Under the pieces are notes generated by a model that was not told where the DNA came from, made no database searches, and saw only the letters and a program-made list of their open reading frames with translations. Source: an uncultured Sutterella sp. (GTDB taxonomy: Bacteria > Pseudomonadota > Gammaproteobacteria > Burkholderiales > Burkholderiaceae_F). From it: DNA of 5,228 nt. The stretch lies in NCBI GenBank assembly GCA_900770335.1, contig CAAGKD010000108.1:1-5228 (forward strand), written 5' to 3'. Below are positions 1-5,228 of the stretch, one piece after another. A program made the translations under genes and the position numbers. Each line of letters begins with the position of its first letter. The first letter of the stretch is position 1.

Positions 1-1227
1 CGCGCCGCGGCCGAGGATCCGCAGGGGCTCCTCGACGATCTCGCGGACGGTCCACTCGGCGTTGACGGAATCGGCGTAGTTCTGGAAGACGACGCTCATG
101 CCGCCGGGATTGCGCCGGCGCCATTCCGTGAAGGACAGCCCCTCGATCTCGACCGAACCCGCGTCGGCGGGATCGAGCCCGAGGAGGATCCGGGAGAGCG
201 TGCTCTTGCCCTCCCCTGAGAGCCCGACGAGGCCGACGACCTCGCCGCTTCGGATCGAGAAGGAGGCGTCCCGCAGGACCGCCCTGCCCCGCCGGCCGAA
301 GAGAAAGCCGGTGCGCCAGGACTTGGAGATGCCGCGGACGGAAAGGAAGGGACCCGGCTCGACCGCGGGAGCGGTCCCGGACGCTGCTGAAGCGCCGGAG
401 CCCTCCTCGCCGCTCATCGCCCGGGCGAGCGCCGCCTCGGTGCGTCGGCGTGTGCCGACCAGGCGCTGCGTGAAGGGATCCTGCGGGGACTCGATCACCT
501 CGCGGCCGCCCGATTCGACGACGCGGCCCGAGCGCATCACGACGAAGCGGTCGGCGAGCGCGCGCGCGGCGGCAAGGTCGTGCGTGATGAGGATCATCGC
601 GAGGCCCTTCTGCTCGCGCAGGCGCCTGAGCTCCCCGATCACCTCGCGCGAGGCGAGGACGTCGAGGGCGCTCGTCGACTCGTCGGCGACGACAAGCTCG
701 GGCTCGAGAAGCATCACGAGCGCGATCATGCAGCGCTGGAGCATGCCGCCCGAGAGCTCGCAGGGAAAGCTCCGGAGAACGCGGTCGGGGTCGTCAAAGC
801 GCAGGGCCTTCAAGGCCGCCCGGGCCTTCTCATCGGCCTCCGCGCCCCGGACGCCCTTCTCCGAGCGCAGGGTCTCGCGTATCTGGACGCCGATCCGCAC
901 GAGGGGATCGAACGCGCCCATGGGCTGCTGAATGAGGTAGACCGCCCGCCTTCCAAGGACTTCGCGCGCGGCTGCGCCGCCCGCAGGCCGTGCGGAGGCG
1001 TCGCCGCGCCAGCGCACATAGCCTGAGACGCGGATCGTCTCGGCCTGAAGGCCCAGGGCCGCCCGGACCGAGAGGGTCTTGCCCGCGCCCGATTCGCCGA
1101 CGATCGCTAGGCACTCGCTCCGGCCGACGGAGAAGCGGACGTCCTCGATGAGCGTGCGGCCCGTCGGGGAGACGCCGCGCAGGCTACGGACATCAAGGAC
1201 CGGCTCTGTTTCCAAGATCTCGGTCAT
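1..1227 (-). CDS. nikDE: NikD-NikE fused ATPase of a nickel ABC importer, C-terminus cut by window edge
   Basis: An uninterrupted reading frame of 409 codons starts at 1227 and runs off the left edge. It carries two ABC ATPase domains. Domain 1 has Walker A GESGAGKT (residues 44-51), Q-loop QQPMGAFDPL (100-109), signature LSGGMLQR (158-165), Walker B ending in D182-E183 with D-loop SALD (186-189), and switch H216 in ITHDL. A short tail (DPFTQRLV, 250-257) and an Ala/Gly/Ser-rich linker (about 258-293) lead to domain 2. That has Walker A GLSGEGKS (335-342) and a Q-loop VFQNY with Q382; its signature, Walker B and H-loop lie beyond base 1. Domain 1 resembles E. coli NikD (GGMLQR, AFxPL) and domain 2 resembles NikE (VFQ, then VREIVEEP), from memory. 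The role is ATP hydrolysis at the inner membrane to drive NikBC. The start overlaps the nikC stop in ATGA. Two-domain ABC proteins of this class are typically about 500-550 aa. A generic dipeptide ATPase of the YejF or GsiA type is the alternative. Confidence 0.88.
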   Translation of the reverse strand, partial: MTEILETEPVLDVRSLRGVSPTGRTLIEDVRFSVGRSECLAIVGESGAGKTLSVRAALGLQAETIRVSGYVRWRGDASARPAGGAAAREVLGRRAVYLIQQPMGAFDPLVRIGVQIRETLRSEKGVRGAEADEKARAALKALRFDDPDRVLRSFPCELSGGMLQRCMIALVMLLEPELVVADESTSALDVLASREVIGELRRLREQKGLAMILITHDLAAARALADRFVVMRSGRVVESGGREVIESPQDPFTQRLVGTRRRTEAALARAMSGEEGSGASAASGTAPAVEPGPFLSVRGISKSWRTGFLFGRRGRAVLRDASFSIRSGEVVGLVGLSGEGKSTLSRILLGLDPADAGSVEIEGLSFTEWRRRNPGGMSVVFQNYADSVNAEWTVREIVEEPLRILGRGA

Positions 1228-2069
1228 GCGTTCACCCCCTCGGGATCATGCCGGGCGTCCATCGCGTCGCGGATGGCGTCGCCCGTGAAGTTGAAGGCTG
1301 CGACGACGAGAATGATCGCGAACCCCGCGGGCAGCATCTGCCAGGGGTGGAGCGAAAGCTCGTTCTTCGCCTCGGCGAGCATCATTCCCCATTCGGCCGC
1401 GGGCGGCTGGACGCCGAGGCCGAGGAAGGAGAGCGCAGAGATCATGAGGATCACGGCGGCGGTGTCGAGCGTCATCAGCACGGCGTACTCGCCGGAGACC
1501 CCGGAAACCACGTGGGTCGCGAGGATTCGCGCGGGGCTCGCGCCGGCGACGCGGGCGAAGCGGACGCTGCCGCGCTGCATCTCCTTTCTCACGAGCGTGC
1601 GCATCATGCGGGCGTACCAGGACCATTTGGCGACGACACAGGCGAGGACGACGTTGCCGAGGCCGGGCCCCATCATGCCGACGACGGCGAGGATGAGAAC
1701 CTCGCTCGGGAAGGACATCATGACGTCGCAGATCCTCATCATGACGCCGTCCGTGCGGCCGCCCGCGACGCCCGCCGCCGCGCCCCAGAGGGCGCCGATG
1801 AGGGTCGTCGCGAAGACGGTGACGAGCGCCGTGTAGACGGTCGTCGGAATGGCGTGGATGAGGCGAGAGAGCATGTCCCGGCCGAGATGGTCGGTGCCGA
1901 GCCAGTGCAGAGCAGACGGAGTCTCAAGCTTGTGAGCGACGTCGATCGCCGCGGGGTCCGGAAGAGGCAGGACCGACGCCGCCGCCCCGAGGAGAAGGAC
2001 GAGGATCAGGAACCCGATCGAGAGCATGCCGATCGGGTCCTTCGAGAGACGCGAGAGAATGCGCTTCAT
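1224..2069 (-). CDS. nikC: NikC-like inner-membrane permease of nickel ABC importer
   Basis: This is a 281-aa BPD_transp_1-type permease, close to the 277 aa of E. coli NikC. A short cytoplasmic N-terminus with OppC-family character (RLSKDP, residues 7-12) precedes the first membrane segment (about 14-34). The family motif GTDHLGRD sits at 58-65, followed by further hydrophobic segments at about 78-101, 123-146, 195-217 and 247-263. The EAA coupling loop that contacts the ATPase is at about 168-193 (FARVAGASPARI). WSWYARMMRTLV (149-160) and SFLGLG (214-219) followed by AAEWGMML (224-231) match NikC closely from memory. The frame is open well upstream, but the start at 2069 is chosen because it has a strong SD, forms an ATGA overlap with the nikB stop, and gives the family length. 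It would pair with NikB as the translocation channel. A DppC/OppC peptide permease is the fallback identity. Confidence 0.88.
   Translation of the reverse strand: MKRILSRLSKDPIGMLSIGFLILVLLLGAAASVLPLPDPAAIDVAHKLETPSALHWLGTDHLGRDMLSRLIHAIPTTVYTALVTVFATTLIGALWGAAAGVAGGRTDGVMMRICDVMMSFPSEVLILAVVGMMGPGLGNVVLACVVAKWSWYARMMRTLVRKEMQRGSVRFARVAGASPARILATHVVSGVSGEYAVLMTLDTAAVILMISALSFLGLGVQPPAAEWGMMLAEAKNELSLHPWQMLPAGFAIILVVAAFNFTGDAIRDAMDARHDPEGVNA
1232..1239 (-). promoter_or_regulatory. Ribosome binding site of nikDE
   Basis: The minus strand reads GGGGGTGA 4 nt before the ATG at 1227, inside the last codons of nikC. It differs by one base from the consensus GGAGGTGA and supports this start and translational coupling to nikC. 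Confidence 0.6.
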
Positions 2070-3004
2070 GCCGCCTCCTCCCCGATCCGCTCGCGGGGAT
2101 CGAGCCACGCGATGAAGATGTCGGAAAGCAGATTGAAGGTCACGAACATCAATGCCATGAGGAGCACGTAGGCCTCGATGACGGGGATGTCGCGGTTGAA
2201 GATCGCCGTGACGCAAAGGCGGCCGATGCCGGGCCAGGCGAAGATCGACTCGACGACGAAGGCGCCCGCGACGAGCTTCGGAATCGACATGCCGAGCGCC
2301 GTCGCCGAGCCGCGCAGGGAGTTGAGGAGCACGTGCATTGAGCGGTTCACCGCCGGCAGGCCCCGGCCTCGGGCGAAGAGCACCCAGTCCGAGTGCGTCG
2401 CGCCCACCATCTCCGCGCGGATGAGGCGCGCATAGGTCGGAACGTACGCGAGCGAGAGCGTCACCGCAGGGAGGATGACGGACCCGATCGAGCGCATGCC
2501 GCTCGTCGGAAGCCACCCGAGATGCACCGAGAAGAGCCACATGAGGAGGAGCCCCGCCCAGAACGCCGGGACGGCCGAGGCGAGGAAGACCGCCGCGCGG
2601 ATCGCAACGTCGGGCCACCTTCCTTCGGTGAGCGCGCACGTGACGCCCGCGAGGACGCTGACGACGAGGATGATGCCGAGCGTCGTCAGGGCGAGCCAGA
2701 GGGTGGCGGGAAGCGCCTCGATGAACTCCTCGAGCACCGGGCGCTGCGTGACGTAGCTCCTGCCGAAGTCGCCCTGCAGGACGTTCATGAGCCAGTGCGC
2801 ATAGCGCTCGAGAAAGGGCTCGTCGAGGCCGAGCTCGGAGCGGACCTGTGCGATGAGCTCAGGCGTGGGAACCATGGCGTTCACGCGGATCGCGACCTCC
2901 GCGGGATCGGACGGGGACAGGGCCATGAGGCCGAAGGCCACGAACGAGATCCCGAGGAGGATCGGAATGAGAAGCAGCGTGCGCCGAAGAGCAAACGCAA
3001 GCAT
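2066..3004 (-). CDS. nikB: NikB-like inner-membrane permease of nickel ABC importer
   Basis: This 312-aa permease belongs to the DppB/OppB family; E. coli NikB is 314 aa. The N-terminus MLAFALRRTLLLIPIL is the usual start of the family and forms the first membrane segment (about 7-29). A periplasmic region (about 30-100) contains GLDEPF (59-64), GDFGRSY (78-84) and TQRPVLEE (86-93). Membrane segments follow at about 101-125, 136-160, 173-193, 235-256 and 275-299. The EAA-like coupling loop is at about 208-230 (ARGRGLP, then HVLLNSL). The C-terminal block FAWPGIGR (255-262), AIFNRDIPVIE (267-277) and LDPR (301-304) matches NikB closely from memory; AIFNRD with TQRPVL favours NikB over DppB. 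It follows nikA by 10 nt with only a weak SD, so it probably depends on ribosomes finishing nikA. Its TGA overlaps the nikC ATG. A dipeptide permease is the alternative. Confidence 0.88.
   Translation of the reverse strand: MLAFALRRTLLLIPILLGISFVAFGLMALSPSDPAEVAIRVNAMVPTPELIAQVRSELGLDEPFLERYAHWLMNVLQGDFGRSYVTQRPVLEEFIEALPATLWLALTTLGIILVVSVLAGVTCALTEGRWPDVAIRAAVFLASAVPAFWAGLLLMWLFSVHLGWLPTSGMRSIGSVILPAVTLSLAYVPTYARLIRAEMVGATHSDWVLFARGRGLPAVNRSMHVLLNSLRGSATALGMSIPKLVAGAFVVESIFAWPGIGRLCVTAIFNRDIPVIEAYVLLMALMFVTFNLLSDIFIAWLDPRERIGEEAA
2074..2081 (-). promoter_or_regulatory. Strong ribosome binding site that fixes the nikC start
   Basis: The minus strand reads GGAGGAGG 4 nt before the ATG at 2069, within the last codons of nikB. 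It selects this methionine over the in-frame upstream codons that overlap nikB. Confidence 0.7.
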
Positions 3005-3014
3005 CGCGGGACGT

Positions 3015-4637
3015 TCACTTGCCCTCGAACGTCATGCGCTCGAAGGGAATCTCATACTGCGTGACCGCGAAGGAGACGCCGTGGAGCGCCGGAACGTGAA
3101 CGGCCTTGGTGCGCGAATACGAGACCGGCACGTAGACGGCCGAGTCGTGGATCGTGCGGAGGATGTGCTCGGTCATCGCCTTGCGCTTCGCCTCGTCTGG
3201 CTCGATCATGAGGTCGCCGATCTCGCGGTCAAGCTCGGCCTTTTCGGGCAGCCCGAGCTGCGCCTGGTAGTCGCCGTGCGCGGGGATGCGCCAGCTCGAG
3301 AAGTAGCTCTGGGGATCGTACGGAGCGCCCCAGGAGAGCGAGTACTGGAGGTCGAACTTGCCCGTCCTCTGGCGGTCGAGGAAGGCCTGCTTCTCCTCGC
3401 CGATGATCTTCATGTCGATGCCGATCGCCCTCAGGTCCCCCTGCATCGCCTCAGCGATGGTCTTCTCCTGGGCGTTGTTGGAGTTGAAGTAGAACGACAC
3501 CTCGCAGCGGCGGCCGTCCTTGACGCGGATGCCGTCCGGGCCCGGCGTCCAGCCGGCCTTCTCCATGTAGCCCTTCGCGGTCTCGAGGTCGTAGGGACGC
3601 ACGGCGAGGTCGACGCCGCAGCCCGGAACGTTCTTCGCGAAGAGCGTCTCTGCGGGGCTCTCGACGTTGTTTAGGACGCCCTCGACGATCGCCTTGCGGT
3701 TGAAGGCGCGCTGGATGGCCTCGCGGACGTTGAGGTCGCCCGTGATCGCGCCTCTGGAGTTGAGGAGGATCGCCCTGCTCGCGACCGGAGCGCTCGCCGC
3801 GGAGACGAGCTTGCCCTCCTTCTGGAGCGATTCGAAGGCGTTGCTCGTGATCTGGTCGCCGTCGGCGCCGAAGATGAGGTCGATCTCACCCTTCTGAAGC
3901 GCCATCAGCATCGTCTGCGCGTCGGGCATCACGGTCCAGCGCACGGATTCAAGGAGGGGCTTCTCACCCCAGTAGCCGGGGTTGCGCGAGAAGACGGCGT
4001 ACTGGTTGCGCTTGTGCTCCGAGACGACCCAGGGGCCCGTGCCCGCGAGGCAGGAGACGCCGTCCTTCGTGCCGCCGTCCTTCATGCACCTGGGCGAGAT
4101 GAAGCGGAAGGGGCGCGAGAGGCCGAGCTCGATGAGGGTCGGGAAGTACGGGTGCTTGAGCGTGAGCTCCCAGGTGAGCTCGTCCACGGCGCGGTGCGAC
4201 TCGATCTCGTTGATCATGTCGAGCCAGGCGTGGCGCGTGCGGTTGGCGAGGATCGCGTCGATGTTCTGGCGGACGCTCTCCGCGGTGAAGGGCGTTCCGT
4301 CCGTGTACTTGACGCCCGGGCGGAGATGGAAGGTGTAGGTCCGGCCGTCCTTGGAGATGTCCCAGCTTTCAGCCAGGGCGGGCTTGACGCCCTCGGGCGT
4401 GTTGAATACGAGGGGCTCGAAGACCATGGCCTGGGCGGACATCTCGCCGAGGTACAGGTGCGGATTGATGTCACGGATGTCCTTCATGCTCGCGTAGTTG
4501 ACGGTCATGCGCGCGGGGACGGCGTTTGCGGATTTGCTTGATTCTTTTGCCGAATCGTCACCGCAGCCCGAGAGGGTCAGGGTCGTCATCGCGCCGAAGA
4601 GAGCTGCAAGGGCCAGGCCGGTCATTCTGGGTTTCAT
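3015..4637 (-). CDS. nikA: NikA-like nickel-binding lipoprotein of ABC importer
   Basis: This is a 540-aa solute-binding protein of the SBP_bac_5 family. A lipoprotein signal peptide is clear: basic MKPR, a hydrophobic stretch (6-21), lipobox LSGC with Cys25, then a Ser/Lys/Ala-rich tether to about residue 42. From memory it aligns along its length with E. coli NikA: INPHLY (57-62), RHAWL (135-139), SRPFRFISP (174-182), GTGPWVV (199-205), YWGEKP (222-227), GEEK (413-416), WGAPYDPQ (436-443) and PAHGDYQAQ (452-460). The E. coli pocket residues Arg97, Trp100, Arg137, Trp398, Tyr402 and His416 correspond to R135, W138, R175, W436, Y440 and H454. This supports binding of a nickel chelate such as Ni-(L-His)2. 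Thr23 is not kept, because the loop after HLY is one residue shorter. Cys184/Cys196 and Cys340/Cys378 are absent from E. coli NikA and may form disulfides. The start has a purine-rich SD and gives the intact signal peptide. It is first in the operon. Cobalt, iron-chelate or peptide binding remain possible. Confidence 0.9.
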   Translation of the reverse strand: MKPRMTGLALAALFGAMTTLTLSGCGDDSAKESSKSANAVPARMTVNYASMKDIRDINPHLYLGEMSAQAMVFEPLVFNTPEGVKPALAESWDISKDGRTYTFHLRPGVKYTDGTPFTAESVRQNIDAILANRTRHAWLDMINEIESHRAVDELTWELTLKHPYFPTLIELGLSRPFRFISPRCMKDGGTKDGVSCLAGTGPWVVSEHKRNQYAVFSRNPGYWGEKPLLESVRWTVMPDAQTMLMALQKGEIDLIFGADGDQITSNAFESLQKEGKLVSAASAPVASRAILLNSRGAITGDLNVREAIQRAFNRKAIVEGVLNNVESPAETLFAKNVPGCGVDLAVRPYDLETAKGYMEKAGWTPGPDGIRVKDGRRCEVSFYFNSNNAQEKTIAEAMQGDLRAIGIDMKIIGEEKQAFLDRQRTGKFDLQYSLSWGAPYDPQSYFSSWRIPAHGDYQAQLGLPEKAELDREIGDLMIEPDEAKRKAMTEHILRTIHDSAVYVPVSYSRTKAVHVPALHGVSFAVTQYEIPFERMTFEGK

Positions 4638-4647
4638 AATCTTTCTC

Positions 4648-4653
4648 TTCCTT
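4648..4653 (-). promoter_or_regulatory. Ribosome binding site of nikA
   Basis: The minus strand reads AAGGAA 10 nt before the ATG at 4637, followed by more purines (GAGAAAGA). It supports the start that gives the full lipoprotein signal peptide; the alternative Met5 would lose the basic N-region. Confidence 0.55.
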
Positions 4654-4699
4654 GTCGTAGTTTTGCGCAGGTCCGGTCTTGCGCCGGGATTTGCGTCGT

Positions 4700-4724
4700 G
4701 CGGGCGCGTTTCAGGCGGGCGCGT
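4700..4724. repeat. 10-bp direct repeat GCGGGCGCGT in the nik leader
   Basis: GCGGGCGCGT occurs at 4700-4709 and again at 4715-4724, a period of 15 bp. The second copy runs into the palindrome GCGTACGC (4721-4728). It lies 63-87 bp upstream of the nikA start and could be paired regulator half-sites or part of the mRNA leader fold. GC-rich DNA produces such matches by chance, so function is only inferred. Confidence 0.4.
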
Positions 4725-4736
4725 ACGCCGGAATGC

Positions 4737-4761
4737 CTAGATCATATGATGCGCGCCTCCT
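4737..4761 (-). other. Strong SD followed by a two-codon ORF (ATG ATC TAG)
   Basis: On the minus strand a perfect AGGAGG (4761-4756) is followed, after 10 nt, by ATG (4745-4743), ATC (4742-4740) and TAG (4739-4737). This is the best SD in the intergenic region, yet it serves no visible gene; nikA starts about 100 nt further on in the same direction. It may be a minimal leader ORF, the stub of a gene lost by rearrangement, or chance. Confidence 0.3.
4741..4750. promoter_or_regulatory. Perfect palindrome ATCATATGAT with a candidate -10 box for nikA
   Basis: The ten bases are a perfect inverted repeat without a spacer. On the minus strand, 4746-4741 reads TATGAT, five of six matches to the sigma-70 -10 consensus, about 104 nt upstream of nikA. 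The -35 region at a 16-nt spacer is weak (TTTATT, 4768-4763). A palindrome over a -10 box could be an operator. Its TCATA/TATGA halves recall E. coli NikR half-sites but lack the 16-bp separation of that operator. Confidence 0.35.
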
Positions 4762-4780
4762 GAATAAAACCGGTTGAAAG

Positions 4781-4799
4781 AATCAGGGATGCTCTGATT
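4781..4799. repeat. Inverted repeat AATCAG / CTGATT with 7-nt loop
   Basis: AATCAG (4781-4786) and CTGATT (4794-4799) are exact reverse complements separated by GGATGCT. It may be a regulator site or small hairpin, or it may mark the outer left end of the insertion sequence. There is no run of T on either side, so it is not a good intrinsic terminator. Confidence 0.4.
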
Positions 4800-4817
4800 A
4801 AATCGAGATAAACCTCT

Positions 4818-4860
4818 TGCATTGAAATTGCATATGCGATAGAATTTATCTATCTATAAA
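4818..4860 (+). promoter_or_regulatory. Candidate promoter of the transposase gene
   Basis: The segment is AT-rich and holds plausible sigma-70 elements. TAGAAT (4840-4845) is a five-of-six -10 box, with a weak -35 TTGCAT (4818-4823) at a 16-nt spacer. TATAAA (4855-4860) is a second possible -10. TTGCAT recurs at 4828-4833, and a short TATC tandem run covers 4847-4858. Which pair is used cannot be decided by eye. Confidence 0.35.
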
Positions 4861-4875
4861 TAATCGGAGCATGCC

Positions 4876-5228
4876 ATGGAACAGCTCTCCTTCACAGATC
4901 TTGAAGCCGGCCTTCGCTGCAAGACGCGCAAGACTCACGTGGAACGCCTGACGGAGCGGCTCGAAGAACTCGTTCCCTGGACAGCCCTTCAGGATCTGAT
5001 CCGCCCCCATTACCACCCGTCCAGACGGCGGGGCCGCCAGCCGTTCTCTTTGGATCTGATGCTTCGCATCCACCTGCTCCAGGTTGCGTACAACCTGAGC
5101 GATCCCCGCATGGAAGACCTCCTGCTCGAGAACTCCACCGCGAGGAAGTTCGTCGGCCTGAACCTGATGGACCGCACGCCTGATGAGTCCACGATCCTGC
5201 AGTTCCGGCATCTGCTTGAGAAGCATGA
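4876..5228 (+). CDS. IS5-family transposase, N-terminal part, cut by window edge
   Basis: The first 117 residues of a transposase are present and run off the right edge. They match the N-terminal region of IS5-group enzymes (InsH/DUF772 type, PF05598) from memory: SFTDLE near the start (5-10), a basic stretch KTRKTHVERL, VPW (33-35), IRPHYHP (42-48), GRQPFSLDLMLRIHLLQ (53-69), YNLSDPRMED (72-81), the aromatic/basic region around ARKFVGL (89-95), and DRTPDESTILQFRHLLE (99-115). The DDE catalytic core, which in this family follows at roughly residue 140 onward, is not in the window, so activity cannot be judged. The ATG at 4876 is preceded by GGAG (4866-4869) at 6 nt spacing. A nearer ATG at 4871 is in another frame. 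It is transcribed away from nikA and would cut and rejoin the element's own ends. Confidence 0.9.
   Translation, partial: MEQLSFTDLEAGLRCKTRKTHVERLTERLEELVPWTALQDLIRPHYHPSRRRGRQPFSLDLMLRIHLLQVAYNLSDPRMEDLLLENSTARKFVGLNLMDRTPDESTILQFRHLLEKH

Larger units (their letters stand above)
4786..5228 (+). mobile_element. IS5-family insertion sequence, left part only; left boundary approximate
   Basis: An IS5-group transposase begins at 4876 in the first AT-rich stretch beyond the nik operon. The left terminal inverted repeat should lie within about 50-140 bp upstream of it. The best candidate starts near 4786 (GGGATGCTCTGATTAAATC), because it begins with GG, as IS5 itself does, and matches the expected distance. 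The right end lies outside the window, so neither the terminal repeat nor the target duplication can be confirmed. No YTAR target site is seen immediately left of 4786; the nearest is CTAG at 4737-4740. Confidence 0.55.

Noticed and set aside
98..1026. Long plus-strand ORFs (277 and 148 codons) opposite the ATPase gene
   Set aside because: They are antisense to a frame with complete ABC motifs. Their products are Arg/Ser/Pro- or Ala/Glu-rich with no recognisable domain, as expected of GC-rich antisense frames.
1248..2171. Plus-strand ORF of 307 codons opposite nikC
   Set aside because: The product is dominated by Asp, Glu, Arg and His with no domain, and it crosses the nikC/nikB junction. 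It is a mirror of the codon bias of nikC.
2070..2639. N-terminal extension of nikC by 190 codons
   Set aside because: It lies wholly inside nikB in another frame, has no membrane or domain character, and would give a 471-aa permease. The start at 2069 has the SD and the ATGA overlap.
2393..3674. Plus-strand ORFs of 223 and 273 codons opposite nikB and the 3' part of nikA
   Set aside because: They have charged, low-complexity products, span two real genes on the other strand, and lack a convincing ribosome site or family match.
4498..4740. 80-codon plus-strand ORF across the nikA start and leader
   Set aside because: Its hydrophobic middle is the mirror of the signal-peptide and leader region. 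It has no SD and no homology that I recognise.
4638..4875. Classical NikR operator or a nickel/cobalt riboswitch upstream of nikA
   Set aside because: TCATA/TATGA occurs only as an overlapping palindrome, with no partner 16 bp away, and the short leader shows no multi-helix riboswitch layout that I can recognise.
4846..5226. Minus-strand ORFs opposite the transposase
   Set aside because: The plus-strand frame has clear IS5-family N-terminal sequence, and the minus frames have no recognisable content.

Overview
The window is GC-rich and tightly packed except for one AT-rich gap near its right end. About 4.6 kb on the minus strand reads as a single operon for an ABC importer of the nickel/dipeptide class. 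About 0.35 kb at the right edge is the start of an IS5-family transposase on the plus strand. High GC, strong Shine-Dalgarno (SD) sequences, a NikA resembling the E. coli protein and an IS5-group transposase suggest a high-GC proteobacterium. A gut-associated betaproteobacterium such as a Sutterella relative is possible, but there is no rRNA or other marker to fix the taxon.

Read in the direction of transcription (right to left), the operon is: nikA (4637-3015), a substrate-binding lipoprotein; nikB (3004-2066) and nikC (2069-1224), the two inner-membrane permeases; and a nikD-nikE fusion (1227 to beyond base 1), a tandem ATPase whose last ~120 residues lie outside the window. The spacing suggests translational coupling: 10 nt between nikA and nikB, then two ATGA start/stop overlaps (nikB/nikC and nikC/nikDE). 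NikA would capture nickel, probably as a small-ligand chelate, outside the inner membrane. NikB and NikC would form the channel, and NikDE would supply both ATP sites from one chain. The nickel assignment rests on remembered NikA, NikB, NikC, NikD and NikE sequences, including conservation of most of the NikA pocket residues (Arg, Trp, Tyr, His).

Bases 4638-4875 (238 bp) separate the two divergent units. The half next to nikA is GC-rich and holds a 10-bp direct repeat. The half next to the transposase is AT-rich and holds a perfect palindrome, an inverted repeat, a strong SD in front of a two-codon ORF (ATG ATC TAG), and plausible promoter elements. No canonical E. coli NikR operator is visible. 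From 4876 to the edge is the N-terminal region of the transposase; its catalytic DDE core and the right end of the element are not in the window.

I see no wholly new system. The points worth a second look are the NikD-NikE fusion, the lipoprotein NikA with two extra cysteine pairs, the odd upstream leader, and the IS element sitting where the operon's promoter should be.
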